In this document: positions 44,467 through 53,990 of the stretch, in pieces
How the letters are laid out: each line of letters begins with the position of its first letter
How positions within the stretch are numbered: the first letter of the stretch is position 1
NCBI GenBank assembly: GCA_018267965.1
Contig: JAFDXK010000002.1
Span: 62,001-126,000 of the forward strand
DNA length: 64,000 nt
Direction: 5' to 3'
Origin: Bacteroidota bacterium
GTDB lineage: Bacteria > Bacteroidota > Bacteroidia > Chitinophagales > Chitinophagaceae
The notes under the pieces: generated by a model
Databases searched by the model: none
Told to the model about the DNA's origin: nothing
Seen by the model: the letters and a program-made list of their open reading frames with translations, nothing else
Program-made: the position numbers and the translations under genes

Positions 44467-44500
44467 AAAAGCTCATCTGATTTATCGGATGAGCTTTTTT
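44467..44500 (+). terminator. Riboswitch-controlled attenuator
   Basis: AAAAGCTCATC (44467-44477) pairs with GATGAGCTTTT (44488-44498), followed by T. An antiterminator is visible: 44415-44425 (GATAAGTCAGA), which includes the 3' strand of aptamer P1, can pair with 44476-44486 (TCTGATTTATC) over 11 positions with one G-U. That would break both P1 and this hairpin. Confidence 0.88.
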
Positions 44501-44595
44501 ATTGCCCATATGGCAATATCGCTCATCCGGTAAACTTTCTCTTGGTAGTGAATTGTATCGAAAACAAATACGTAACAATTTAAAACCAAATAACA

Positions 44596-45777
44596 ATGAG
44601 CACTGCAACACAATTGATCCACAGCATTCCCGTTGACCCGCTAACAGGTTCTGTTTCCGTACCTATCTATCAGACATCTACTTTCGTGCAGGATGCACCG
44701 GGCGAACACAAAGGTTACGACTATGCACGCACCAACAACCCTACAAGAGAAACTTTAGAGAAAATTATTGCCCTTCTGGAAGGGGGTGAGAGAGCATCTG
44801 CTTTTGCAAGTGGTTTAGCAGCTATTGATGCAGTAGTAAAACTATTGGAGAGTGGTGACGAGATACTGGCTGTTGATGATATATACGGCGGTGCATTCCG
44901 TTTGTTCACACACATCTATGCTAAGTTCGGTATCAAAGTAAACTATACTGACACTACTGATATAGCCAATGTAATTGATGCTATCACGCCGAAAACAAAA
45001 TTGATATGGTTAGAAACGCCAACTAACCCAACACTTAAAATCAGTGATATTGAAACGATAGCCAAGGTTGCAAAACAAAACAATATCCTACTGTGTGTAG
45101 ATAATACTTTCGCATCACCTGTATTACAACAACCTATTAAACTGGGTGCTGATATTGTGATACATAGCGCCACTAAATACCTGGGCGGGCATAGCGACTT
45201 GATTGCCGGCTTGGTAATCAGCGCTACACAAGAACTGGGAGATAAAATCAAATTCATACAAAATGCAAGTGGCGCAATACTCGCTCCACATGATAGTTGG
45301 CTGGTGATACGCGGTATTGAAACATTGCACCTGCGTGTGAAAGAGCACAGCAGGAACGCACTTATAGTTGCTGAATATCTCGCGCAACATCCTGCTATTG
45401 ACAAAGTATATTACCCGGGCTTACAATCACATCCGAATCACGAGATAGCAGCTAAGCAACAATCAGGCTTTGGCGGTATCATATCATTTACTTTAAAGAA
45501 TGATACTGAATCTGCAGCAAAGCAAGTAGTCTGTAATACCAAATTGTTCAAACTGGCAGAAAGCCTTGGCGGTGTAAAAAGTTTACTTTGTCATCCGGCA
45601 CAAATGACCCATAAATCTATCCCGGTAGAAAAGCGACATGCTGCAGGTGTAGCTGATAGTTTAATTCGCTTGAGCGTAGGATTGGAAGAAGCAGAAGACC
45701 TGATAAAAGACATCGAACAGGCTTTAACTAAAGCTCAAAAACACATTTCAGATATACAAATTGCAGCGTTTCAATAA
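44596..45777 (+). CDS. metB: Trans-sulfuration PLP enzyme (cystathionine gamma-synthase/lyase family)
   Basis: A 393-residue fold type I PLP enzyme of the Cys/Met metabolism family. The Schiff-base lysine is K194 in HSATKYLGGHSD, and the PLP-ring Asp is D169 in CVDNTFASP. The phosphate-binding YDYARTNNPTRETLE and the C-terminal ESLGGVKSLLCHPAQMTHKSI (with the substrate-carboxylate Arg region SLIRLSVGLE) are canonical. By sequence alone gamma-synthase and gamma-lyase are hard to separate. The SAM-I riboswitch upstream and the homoserine dehydrogenase downstream favour methionine synthesis, so metB is the best call. Activity with O-acetylhomoserine is likely in Bacteroidota but inferred. Confidence 0.85.
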   Translation: MSTATQLIHSIPVDPLTGSVSVPIYQTSTFVQDAPGEHKGYDYARTNNPTRETLEKIIALLEGGERASAFASGLAAIDAVVKLLESGDEILAVDDIYGGAFRLFTHIYAKFGIKVNYTDTTDIANVIDAITPKTKLIWLETPTNPTLKISDIETIAKVAKQNNILLCVDNTFASPVLQQPIKLGADIVIHSATKYLGGHSDLIAGLVISATQELGDKIKFIQNASGAILAPHDSWLVIRGIETLHLRVKEHSRNALIVAEYLAQHPAIDKVYYPGLQSHPNHEIAAKQQSGFGGIISFTLKNDTESAAKQVVCNTKLFKLAESLGGVKSLLCHPAQMTHKSIPVEKRHAAGVADSLIRLSVGLEEAEDLIKDIEQALTKAQKHISDIQIAAFQ

Positions 45778-45818
45778 TCGATTTTATAACAACTGTTTAA
45801 ACAAAAAAATCAACAACA

Positions 45819-47072
45819 ATGTCTATTCAACAAAAACAATTAACCATAGGGCTGTTTGGCTTTAGTGTAGTAGGTACCGGTCTTTACAAAGTATTGCAAC
45901 AATCACCGTCACTGAATGCAAACATCAAAAAGGTATGCATCAAACATCCAGAAAAGAAACGTGAAGCACCTGAATCACTATTCACAATAGATCCTGAACT
46001 GTTATTACAAGACAATGATATCAACGTGGTAGTAGAACTTATTGATGATGCTGACGCCGCATATCACATCGTGACCCGAGCTTTATCATCGGGCAAAGCA
46101 GTAGTGAGTGCTAATAAAAAAATGATAGCAGAACATTTACCTGAGTTACTAGCTTTGCAAAAGAAATATGACGTACCATTTTTGTATGAATCAGCTTGCT
46201 GTGCCAGTATACCTGTTATACGTAATCTGGAAGAGTATTATGATAACGATTTGCTGCAAAGTTTCAGCGGTATTGTAAATGGTTCTACTAATTATATCCT
46301 TACCCGTGTCTTCCAGGATAAGTTAGATTTTGATGAAGCGTTGGTATTAGCACAGGCTGAAGGTTTTGCAGAAAGCAACCCCGCACTGGATGTAGAAGGG
46401 ATAGATGCGTTGAATAAGCTATCAATACTACTTACGCATGCTTACGGCATTGTGGCTAATCCTAACGAGATTGTACACTGCGGTATTCAAAACCTGCAAA
46501 CACACGATGCCATTTTTGCCAAAGAAAAGGGCTATGAAATAAAATTGGTAGCTCAAGCCAAGAAACTAGAGGATGGTAATGTAGCTGCATTTGTATTGCC
46601 ACAATTTGTAGACAATACTAACCAACTATACAATGTACGCAATGAATACAATGGGGTTATCATAGAAAGTGGGCTGGCAGATAAACAATTCTTTTATGGC
46701 AAGGGCGCAGGCAGTTTTCCTACAGCATCTGCTGTATTGAGTGACCTGTCTGCATTACGTTACGATTATAAATATGAATACAAAAAACTCAATAATAAAA
46801 TAGCAGGTGAGCTTACCAATGATTTCTTCCTGCGCGTGTATGTAAGTTTTGAAGGGTTGTTCCAAGTGCCACACGAAAAGTTTGAACGTATAGAAGAATG
46901 GAGCAGCAGCGAAAAACGTTGCCACGTGATAGGTATCATACAATTCTCAAAACTGAAGAACAGTGATTGGTGGAAGAAAAAAGGCACTTCATTAATTGTA
47001 TTGCCGGATGCGTTTGCAGAGCATATAGCCATTAAAGAAGAAACTGAAGAAAGCTATTTGGTACTAGTTTAA
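45819..47072 (+). CDS. hom: Homoserine dehydrogenase
   Basis: Homoserine dehydrogenase reduces aspartate semialdehyde to homoserine, the branch point to methionine and threonine. The protein has 417 residues. The NAD(P) motif reads GLFGFSVVGTGLYKVL, close to the usual GxGxxG but with Phe-Ser in place of Gly-x. The catalytic region is well conserved: VVSANKKMIAEH, YESACCASIPVIRNL, GIVNGSTNYIL, ALDVEGIDALNKLSIL, and GKGAGSFPTASAVLSDL. The last 90 residues replace a classical ACT domain with an ACT-like segment I cannot assign. It lies 41 bases after metB in the same riboswitch-controlled unit. Its stop overlaps the convergent TIGR02757 gene by 4 bases. Confidence 0.92.
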   Translation: MSIQQKQLTIGLFGFSVVGTGLYKVLQQSPSLNANIKKVCIKHPEKKREAPESLFTIDPELLLQDNDINVVVELIDDADAAYHIVTRALSSGKAVVSANKKMIAEHLPELLALQKKYDVPFLYESACCASIPVIRNLEEYYDNDLLQSFSGIVNGSTNYILTRVFQDKLDFDEALVLAQAEGFAESNPALDVEGIDALNKLSILLTHAYGIVANPNEIVHCGIQNLQTHDAIFAKEKGYEIKLVAQAKKLEDGNVAAFVLPQFVDNTNQLYNVRNEYNGVIIESGLADKQFFYGKGAGSFPTASAVLSDLSALRYDYKYEYKKLNNKIAGELTNDFFLRVYVSFEGLFQVPHEKFERIEEWSSSEKRCHVIGIIQFSKLKNSDWWKKKGTSLIVLPDAFAEHIAIKEETEESYLVLV

Positions 47073-47842
47073 AAACGTTCTTCGGCACCTAGACCAAATA
47101 GTGCATAATCATAAACAGCAGGATCATCGGGATTCAATTCCCTCAAATGCTGTGTAAGTAATAACGCGTTTTGCCAGTTTGATTTATCACTATCTATCAA
47201 ACCCAGGCGGAATGCAACCCTACCAACATGAACATCAAGCGGGCAAACCAGCTGGCGTGGGTGTATCTTCTTCCAGATACCAAAATCCACGCCGGCAGTG
47301 TCCCTTCTTACCATCCAGCGCAGATACATATTAATGCGTTTGCAGGCAGATTTTCGAGCAGGTGTTGAAATGTGCTTACGCGTACGTTCGGGATGCTCGA
47401 TAGAAAAGAAGTAATTGTGAAAATGTATGAGCGCTTGCTCTGCTGTTTCGTGTTTGTATGTTTTCGCAGGCACAAAAGCATTTTCTAAACTATCATGCTG
47501 CGCATAGTGATACTGCAGGAAATGAATGAAATACAATAGGTCGGTTGTGTTAAATGTACGATGTGCAAAGCCCAACATCTTCTTTAAGTCTGTATCTACA
47601 TGATTGATTATAAAATCATGAGGAGCATTATCCAACCATTGCACCAGCTTATTGCAACTATTAATAATACTGGTACGGTTACCCCATGCCAACACAGCTG
47701 CAAACAAACCTGCAATTTCGATGTCTTGCTTTTTGGTGAAACGATGAGGTATTTGTACAGGGTCGCCTTTAATAAAAGAAGGCTGATTATACAGCCTTAC
47801 TTTTTCATCCAATAATTTCTTCATTCCCTTCAAATCATGCAT
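47069..47842 (-). CDS. TIGR02757 (DUF2400) family protein
   Basis: A 257-residue cytoplasmic protein of the conserved, uncharacterised TIGR02757/DUF2400 family. Family segments are DPVQIPHRFTKKQDIEIAGL, FAAVLAWGNRTSIINSC, RRDTAGVDFGIWKKIHPRQLVCPLDVHVGR and a C-terminal LNPDDPAVYDYALFGLG. It is largely helical, with conserved Arg, Asp and His residues that suggest nucleic-acid or phosphate contact, but no function is established. It lies 10 bases downstream of the cyclophilin gene on the same strand. Confidence 0.88.
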   Translation of the reverse strand: MHDLKGMKKLLDEKVRLYNQPSFIKGDPVQIPHRFTKKQDIEIAGLFAAVLAWGNRTSIINSCNKLVQWLDNAPHDFIINHVDTDLKKMLGFAHRTFNTTDLLYFIHFLQYHYAQHDSLENAFVPAKTYKHETAEQALIHFHNYFFSIEHPERTRKHISTPARKSACKRINMYLRWMVRRDTAGVDFGIWKKIHPRQLVCPLDVHVGRVAFRLGLIDSDKSNWQNALLLTQHLRELNPDDPAVYDYALFGLGAEERF

Positions 47843-47852
47843 CGCAATTCAA

Positions 47853-48524
47853 TTAAAATATGCCCAGGAATTTCTTCTTCTTGATGCGCACTTTTATCAT
47901 TTTAATATCCTTATTAGGCCTATCACGGGAATCGCGAGCTTCTGCAGCAATTTTATCAACTACGTCCATGCCTTCTTCTACAATCCCAAACACTGTGTAG
48001 TTGCCATCGAGGTGCGGAGTACCGCCTTTTGTTTTGTATATATTGCGTTGCTGTGGTGTAAACTTGCGACCAGTGCGTTCAGATATCTGGTTCAGTTCTT
48101 CATCTGTATATTTTCTGCCAACGACAATATAAAACTGGCAGCCGCTTGATGCTTTTTCAGGATTATTATCTCTGGCCATACCTACAGCACCACGTTGGTG
48201 AAAATCAACAATGTTTATTTCAGCAGGCACGCGGTAACCAACATCGCCCTCACCTAATGCTTGTCCAGCAGATGCTTTTTTTGAATCGGGGTCACCTCCC
48301 TGGATAACGAAATTGGGTATCACACGATGAAACAATGTGCTATCAAAAAATTTCTGCTTCGTTAGTTTGAACATATTGTCCCTGTGTTTAGGAGTATTCT
48401 CGTACAGGGCCATAACTATTTTACCGTACTCTGTTGTGATTTCAATCTTTTCTTTATTTCTGTTTTGTGCTACAGCAGCAAAGATTGACAAGCAACTAAT
48501 AAGGGTGAGCAGTGTTTTTTTCAT
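47853..48524 (-). CDS. Secreted cyclophilin-type peptidyl-prolyl isomerase
   Basis: A 223-residue cyclophilin. The ATG at 48524 gives a proper signal peptide (MKKTLLTLISCLSIFAAVA, cut before QNRN); the frame is open 48 bases further but that would bury the signal. The PPIase core shows FDSTLFHRVIPNFVIQGGDP with the catalytic Phe/Arg and QGGD, GAVGMARDNNPEKASSGCQFYIVVG, and YTVFGIVEEGMDVVDKIA. An insertion (EELNQISERTGRKFTPQQRNIYK) typical of Bacteroidota periplasmic cyclophilins lies after the VVG strand. It probably folds exported proteins in the periplasm. Confidence 0.92.
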   Translation of the reverse strand: MKKTLLTLISCLSIFAAVAQNRNKEKIEITTEYGKIVMALYENTPKHRDNMFKLTKQKFFDSTLFHRVIPNFVIQGGDPDSKKASAGQALGEGDVGYRVPAEINIVDFHQRGAVGMARDNNPEKASSGCQFYIVVGRKYTDEELNQISERTGRKFTPQQRNIYKTKGGTPHLDGNYTVFGIVEEGMDVVDKIAAEARDSRDRPNKDIKMIKVRIKKKKFLGIF

Positions 48525-48606
48525 AACCGTAAGGTATAAATATTCTATTTTATGGTGCGAACATAAGTACAAAAAACTAAATTAGCATATAAATCGTTTA
48601 TTTAAG

Positions 48607-49713
48607 ATGTCTGCAGTAAACAGGGTCAGAGGGTTGGCAAAACTATTGCCGGAATGGGCATGGAATAGCTCTAAGCGCAAACCTATGGCATCTTATAACC
48701 CTACTAAGCCTAGGGAAGAAAAACCTGCCATTACACCTGTTTATTCCATTTTTGATTATGACGCCAAACATCTTGAAGAAAGAAAGGCGCCCAATCAACA
48801 GCAATGCAATCCATATATCGACAGTGGTAGAGTAACCTGGATAAATGTAGATGGATTAAAAAAAGACGAAGTAGAAAAACTTTGCGCTCATTATTCCATT
48901 CACCCACTGGTGGTAGAAGATATACTGAGTATCGGGCAGAGGGCGAAAATGGACGAAACAGGTAATGTCATCTTTTGCTTACTGCCCATGCTATATTATA
49001 ATGAAGATACCGGCCAGGTTGAAACAGAACAGGTAAGTATTGTATTGGGTAGAGAATTTGTTATATCATTTCAGGAAGACCCTGAAAGAGATGTATTTAA
49101 CCCGGTAAGGGATAAGCTAAGGCAGGATAATGCCAAACTAAGACAAAGTCATGCAGACTATTTATGCTATTGCCTGGTAGATGCGATAGTGGATAGTTAT
49201 TTCGGTGTGATAGATAAAATAAATGAACGTATTGAGCGACTTGAAGATGCATTATTGCTACAAAAAGAAAGAGTAGCGCTTGAAAAATTGAGCATACTAA
49301 GAAGGGAAGTAATGATGATCAAACGTTCTATTAATCCTGTTCGCGAACTGGTGTATGGATTTTTGAAAAGCGAAAATCCGATGCTGGAAGAACGGCACGA
49401 CAAATACTACAAAGATGTATTAGACCACATCACCCAAGCTAACGACTACGTAGAGAACCACAGGGAGATGCTGATGAACTTGCAAGATCTATCCATGAGC
49501 CAGATAAACCTGCGCATGAATGAGGTAATGAAGGTATTCACACTGCTTGCTACATTAATGGCACCAGCAACAGTTATCGGTGGTATTTTTGGCATGAACT
49601 TCGATATCATTCCTCTGGCTCATCACAGAGAAGGTTTTTATCTTACAGTTGGTGTCATGCTTGCCATACCTTTAGCTATGATGATATGGTTTAAGCGAAA
49701 AGGCTGGTATTAA
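48607..49713 (+). CDS. corA: CorA-type magnesium/cobalt transporter
   Basis: CorA is a homopentameric channel for Mg2+ in the inner membrane. The protein has 368 residues, with a basic N-terminal extension of about 45 residues before the cytoplasmic funnel domain. The stalk helices and the signature GMN loop are clear: IGGIFGMNF at 324-332 between two C-terminal membrane helices (about 305-326 and 343-362), ending in a basic tail (KRKGWY). The PLVVEDILSIGQRAKMDETG segment is conserved in the family. Its stop overlaps the start of the GT8 gene by one base, so CorA leads the glycosyltransferase operon, an unusual pairing. Confidence 0.93.
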   Translation: MSAVNRVRGLAKLLPEWAWNSSKRKPMASYNPTKPREEKPAITPVYSIFDYDAKHLEERKAPNQQQCNPYIDSGRVTWINVDGLKKDEVEKLCAHYSIHPLVVEDILSIGQRAKMDETGNVIFCLLPMLYYNEDTGQVETEQVSIVLGREFVISFQEDPERDVFNPVRDKLRQDNAKLRQSHADYLCYCLVDAIVDSYFGVIDKINERIERLEDALLLQKERVALEKLSILRREVMMIKRSINPVRELVYGFLKSENPMLEERHDKYYKDVLDHITQANDYVENHREMLMNLQDLSMSQINLRMNEVMKVFTLLATLMAPATVIGGIFGMNFDIIPLAHHREGFYLTVGVMLAIPLAMMIWFKRKGWY

Positions 49714-50606
49714 TGGTACAGTCATACAATATAGCCACATCTACAGATGCTAACTATTTTGTGCCAATGTATGTGATGTTGTTCTCCCTCTTCAAGAACA
49801 ACAAAGATTTAAACTTTAATATATACATTTTATATAGCGGCATTAACGAACGCCAAAAACAAGAAGCAGAATCGCTCGCTGCTCAATATTCTAATACAAT
49901 CGTTTGGCTTCCTGTTAATGATATATCTCTCGAACAATTTTATACATCGGTATATATAACACAGGCTTCATACTACAGGATATTTCTTCCTAAACTCTTA
50001 CCTGCTGACATTGAAACTATCTTATACCTTGATGCCGATATTATTATTAATGGCAGCATTAAAACACTATTAGTGACTGATATCAGTAATTATCCTATTG
50101 CTGCAACAAAAGAAGCTGTGCCTCATAATCCTGAACGCCTTGGTATTGGTGCTGACTATGATTATTTCAATGCTGGTGTATTATTAATCAATATTGCATT
50201 GTGGAAGCAACACAATTATTCACAGCAGTTGATAGACAATATTGGAAGAGAACACAGCAACTATCTGATGCATGACCAGGATGCACTGAATACTTTATTT
50301 CATAAAAAAGTGATGTTTCTCTCAGCCAAATGGAATCACCAGACCGGATTCTACCACCTCTCTCAAAAGGATTTAGAAAAACGATATGACGATAGTGCTA
50401 TAAATATCCTGAACAATGCTGTAATCATACATTATACCACACATTCGAAGCCCTGGCAGTATAATAATACACATCCGTACAAACAGCTATTTTTGCAGTA
50501 TATATCCCAAACTCCATATAGCTATTTTATAGAAAAAGGAAACGTTATCTTGTGGTGTAAAAAAATTGGCATCAGAATAAAGCATAAGTTGAAAAAAATA
50601 TTGTAA
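49713..50606 (+). CDS. GT8 glycosyltransferase (first)
   Basis: A 297-residue family 8 retaining glycosyltransferase (LgtC/RfaJ type), using a nucleotide sugar to extend a surface glycan. The N-terminal NIATSTDANYFVPMYVML holds the nucleotide-binding region. The DxD motif is LDADI (D107, D109), followed by FNAGVLLINIALW and HDQDALNTLF, then the C-terminal HYTTHSKPW motif that coordinates metal. A basic tail (KIGIRIKHKLKKIL) may contact the membrane. It overlaps corA by one base and the GT2 gene by one base. A second GT8 of the same kind lies two genes down. Sugar and acceptor unknown. Confidence 0.9.
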   Translation: MVQSYNIATSTDANYFVPMYVMLFSLFKNNKDLNFNIYILYSGINERQKQEAESLAAQYSNTIVWLPVNDISLEQFYTSVYITQASYYRIFLPKLLPADIETILYLDADIIINGSIKTLLVTDISNYPIAATKEAVPHNPERLGIGADYDYFNAGVLLINIALWKQHNYSQQLIDNIGREHSNYLMHDQDALNTLFHKKVMFLSAKWNHQTGFYHLSQKDLEKRYDDSAINILNNAVIIHYTTHSKPWQYNNTHPYKQLFLQYISQTPYSYFIEKGNVILWCKKIGIRIKHKLKKIL

Positions 50607-51511
50607 TGCCCCAAACAAGTACTCCATTAATAAGTATTGTAATGCCTACCCGTAACAGGGAAAAGTTTATTGTTGAAACAATTAAAAGCATACAAAATCA
50701 GACTTATACCAATTGGGAGCTGCTGATAATGGATGATGGTTCTGACGACTATACTGATAAAACAGTTAAACGACTGCAAGAATCCGACAGCCGAATACAA
50801 TATCATAACAACGGCATTAAGAGGATTGTGGGGAAATTAAAAAATAAAGGAATTGAATTGTCCAAGGGAGAGTATATCGCTTTTATGGATTCTGATGATT
50901 TGTGGCCACCCCAAAAATTAGCAAAACAACTGGAAGCTTTATTACTATACCCTGATGCAGGGTTTTCATTTACTAATGGACAAAACTTTCAGGACGCAGA
51001 CAAGTCAACTGAACCACCCTATTACAAAAAAGAAAGCGGCCATATTTGTGCCAATTTTTTCAAATCTATTTGTAAAGGAGAAGTTGGTGTATTTTCTCCG
51101 ACACTATTAATTAAGAAAACATGCCTGACAACTGAAAATCTGTTCAGAACAGACAGGTTGTTTACTGACTTCAGTTTTATAACAAACCTTGCACAACAAT
51201 ATAGCGGTGTTATCGTGTATGATGTGCTGCTGCAAAGAAGAATTCATAAAGGAAACTCATACTCTACCAACTGGATTGCAGATTACCAGGAACATTCAGA
51301 AACAATTAAAAGGTATAAACAGGAGCATAAACTGGATGCTGCATTCGCAGACACAGTTTTATATACTACTTATATTCATTGGGGGCATGGATATATGGAG
51401 CGGGGTATGAAAAAAGAAGCACGCCAGGCATACAAGACTGCGTGGAGCTATAACCGCAAAAGCATCATTCCTTTTAAAAAAATTGCCAAAACAATACTGA
51501 AAAGAAGTTGA
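50606..51511 (+). CDS. GT2 glycosyltransferase
   Basis: A 301-residue family 2 inverting glycosyltransferase without membrane helices. The GT-A fold is evident: LISIVMPTRNREKFIVETIKSI, LLIMDDGSDDYTD, and the DxD-type motif FMDSDDLWPP. The C-terminal half (RTDRLFTDFSFITNLAQ, QRRIHKGNSYS) is family-like for capsule or LPS-core enzymes. It is wedged between two paralogous GT8 genes with overlapping start and stop codons on both sides, so all three are translationally coupled. Confidence 0.88.
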   Translation: MPQTSTPLISIVMPTRNREKFIVETIKSIQNQTYTNWELLIMDDGSDDYTDKTVKRLQESDSRIQYHNNGIKRIVGKLKNKGIELSKGEYIAFMDSDDLWPPQKLAKQLEALLLYPDAGFSFTNGQNFQDADKSTEPPYYKKESGHICANFFKSICKGEVGVFSPTLLIKKTCLTTENLFRTDRLFTDFSFITNLAQQYSGVIVYDVLLQRRIHKGNSYSTNWIADYQEHSETIKRYKQEHKLDAAFADTVLYTTYIHWGHGYMERGMKKEARQAYKTAWSYNRKSIIPFKKIAKTILKRS

Positions 51512-52410
51512 CGAACGTGCATCAAAAACGGTATAGCATTGCTACTACGGCCGATGCAAATTACTATGTACCGCTATATGTAATGCTGTTATCGCTTTTC
51601 CAAAGCAACAAAAAGTCCTGCTTTGATGTTTATGTGTTATATGATGGTATTAACACCTACCAAAAAAACGAGTTAGAAACTTTAGCAGCTCAATATAACA
51701 GTAGTATCAAATGGCTTTCTTTTAATACAATTGATGATACCAATACATATCGTACCAATTTACCACAATATTATTATCGAATTTTTTTACCCGAATTACT
51801 TCCACCAAGCATTTCAACAATTCTTTACCTCGATTCGGACCTTCTTGTCTTAAAAGACATTTCAGCTTTACTCAATACAGACGTGAGTGGCTTTTCTATT
51901 ATGGGTGTCAAAGACATGAGCAGGTACAATATGCAACGTTTAAATATTCCTGAAGAGTATGATTATATTAATGCCGGAGTACTACTATTCAATATCACTG
52001 AATGGAGAACACTGAACTACACTCAGCAACTGGTAAATAATATCAAAACAAATACAGACAAATATTGGTTGTATGACCAGGATGCAATAAATAGTTTGTT
52101 GTACAAAAGCATCGGCTATCTGCATCCCTGCTGGAACATGCTCACCAGTTTTTATCTTGTTTCCAAAAAAACACTACGTAAGCGTTACAACACAGATGCG
52201 GACAGTTTGTTAAACGACCCTGCTATTGTACATTTTGCCACATCTGTAAAACCATGGCATTTTATGAGTACACATCCTTATAAACCTGTGTTTATCAATT
52301 ATCTGTCACAAACACCATATCTTAATTTTGCCGAAAAAGGTAGCATGAAAATGATTTTTGCAAAGGTCATTCACCGTATTAAGCACAGATCATTTAAACT
52401 TATACAGTAA
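51508..52410 (+). CDS. GT8 glycosyltransferase (second, paralogue of 49713)
   Basis: A 300-residue family 8 glycosyltransferase closely related to the first (for example the shared IATTADANYYVPLYVML, LPQYYYRIFLPELLP and HFATSVKPWHF-type motifs). DxD is LDSDL (D109, D111), and FNITEWR plus YDQDAINSLL follow. The start is ambiguous: a TTG at 51508 overlapping the upstream TGA, or a GTG at 51517, which would give an N-terminus like that of the first GT8. I give the longer form. The pair suggests duplication around the GT2 gene and addition of two similar sugars, or different acceptor positions. Confidence 0.88.
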   Translation: MTNVHQKRYSIATTADANYYVPLYVMLLSLFQSNKKSCFDVYVLYDGINTYQKNELETLAAQYNSSIKWLSFNTIDDTNTYRTNLPQYYYRIFLPELLPPSISTILYLDSDLLVLKDISALLNTDVSGFSIMGVKDMSRYNMQRLNIPEEYDYINAGVLLFNITEWRTLNYTQQLVNNIKTNTDKYWLYDQDAINSLLYKSIGYLHPCWNMLTSFYLVSKKTLRKRYNTDADSLLNDPAIVHFATSVKPWHFMSTHPYKPVFINYLSQTPYLNFAEKGSMKMIFAKVIHRIKHRSFKLIQ

Positions 52411-52526
52411 TCTTTCGTTCTCGTTTTTTCCTGTTTCGTCTATATGACTACATGGCTAACTCTTGTATTAACAGTTATCAGCAATCAAAACTGTAACTTT
52501 AACCCTCTTTGAAAGGACTTAGCCGT

Positions 52527-53978
52527 ATGCGCGTATTATTTACACACTCTTACTATTTGCGTTTTGATCCCAAGCAGTGGCGTATTATGCAACCTTATGC
52601 CCCTCTGGGTACCATATATGCAGCTTCTTTATTGCGTGAAAAAGGTTACGATGTATACCTGCATGATGTGATGTTTGCAGAAAATGCCGAGACACTTTTG
52701 CCTGTATTACAATCTGTGAAGCCTGATATATTAGTGATTTATGATGATGGCTTCAATTACCTCACAAAGATGTGCCTCACCAATATGCGTGAAGCTGCAT
52801 TTCGCATGAGCGAAATGGCGAAACAATTTGGTTGCAAGGTTATTGTATCATCATCAGACTCTACAGACCATTACAATAAATATCTCGACCATAAGGCTGA
52901 CTATATTATTATAGGTGAAGCCGAACAAACTTTGCTGGAATTAGTAGACGGAATAAAAAACAATTCACTTTCTGAAGAAAACACTTTGGGCATAGCTTAT
53001 CGTCGGAATGAGCAAACGCTAAAAACTCCTGCCCGACCGGTAATGACAGACTTAGATACATTACCTATGCCGGCATGGGATTTGGTCAACGTTGAACAGT
53101 ACAGGCAGGCATGGGTGCAAAGCAGTGGCTATTTTTCTATGAATGTTGGCACTACTCGTGGTTGCCCTTTTAAATGTAACTGGTGCGCAAAACCAATCTA
53201 TGGTAACAGGTATAATGCGCGAACACCAGAGAATGTAGTTGCGGAATTAAAACATCTAAAAGCGAAATATAATTTTGACCACATTTGGTTTTGTGATGAT
53301 ATCTTCGGGTTAAAGCCAGGCTGGGTTAAACAATTTGCAAAACTTGCTCACGATGAAGGGCTGCAATTCAAATTTAAAATACAATCGCGTGCCGACCTTT
53401 TATTGAAAGATGAACAAATACAGCCTCTAGCGGCTGCTGGCTGCGATACTGTATGGATGGGTGCGGAAAGTGGCTCGCAGAAAATACTGGATGCCATGGA
53501 CAAAGGCACTACCATAGAGCAAATAGCAGAAGCCACAAGCCTGTTAAAACAGTATAATATCAAACCTGCATTCTTCCTGCAATTCGGATACCCGGGTGAA
53601 ACCATTGACGATATTCAACTGACGTTAGATATGATTAAGAAGTTGAAACCTGCTGATTTAGGCATATCTGTTTCTTATCCGTTACCAGGTACTAAGTTCT
53701 ATGATAAAGTAAAAGAACAATTGCAATCTAAAACTAACTGGACAGATAGCGATGAACTGGTATTAATGTTTGAAAATACTTACAAGCCTGAGTTCTATAA
53801 GGAATTGCACCGTTATGTTCATGCGTTTTATAAAAAAACAATGTCTCTAGGTACTGCAAAAGAATTATTATTAAAGCCTATCAACATCAATTTCAAGAAC
53901 ATATATACTGCGCTCAAATTTCCATATTACCTTGTAAAGGAAATGCGTCAAAAAAAGGCTTTGTATAAACTATTGTAG
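52527..53978 (+). CDS. Radical SAM protein with cobalamin-binding-like N-terminal domain
   Basis: A 483-residue enzyme when started at the ATG at 52527 (MRVLFTHSYYLRF). An N-terminal Rossmann-like B12-binding-type domain (LGTIYAASLLREKGYDVYLHD, SVKPDILVIYDD, YIIIGEAEQTLLELVDG) lacks the DxHxxG cobalamin-ligand motif. The radical SAM core has the CxxxCxxC cluster motif GTTRGCPFKCNWCAKP (C213, C217, C220). The TIM-barrel segments WFCDDIFGL, MGAESGSQKILDAMDKG and FFLQFGYPGETIDDI follow. It resembles BchE-like B12-binding radical SAM proteins. It lies with glycosyltransferases and a methyltransferase, so it may modify a lipid or sugar. The reaction is unknown. Confidence 0.86.
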   Translation: MRVLFTHSYYLRFDPKQWRIMQPYAPLGTIYAASLLREKGYDVYLHDVMFAENAETLLPVLQSVKPDILVIYDDGFNYLTKMCLTNMREAAFRMSEMAKQFGCKVIVSSSDSTDHYNKYLDHKADYIIIGEAEQTLLELVDGIKNNSLSEENTLGIAYRRNEQTLKTPARPVMTDLDTLPMPAWDLVNVEQYRQAWVQSSGYFSMNVGTTRGCPFKCNWCAKPIYGNRYNARTPENVVAELKHLKAKYNFDHIWFCDDIFGLKPGWVKQFAKLAHDEGLQFKFKIQSRADLLLKDEQIQPLAAAGCDTVWMGAESGSQKILDAMDKGTTIEQIAEATSLLKQYNIKPAFFLQFGYPGETIDDIQLTLDMIKKLKPADLGISVSYPLPGTKFYDKVKEQLQSKTNWTDSDELVLMFENTYKPEFYKELHRYVHAFYKKTMSLGTAKELLLKPININFKNIYTALKFPYYLVKEMRQKKALYKLL

Positions 53979-53990
53979 CTTTATTATCAA

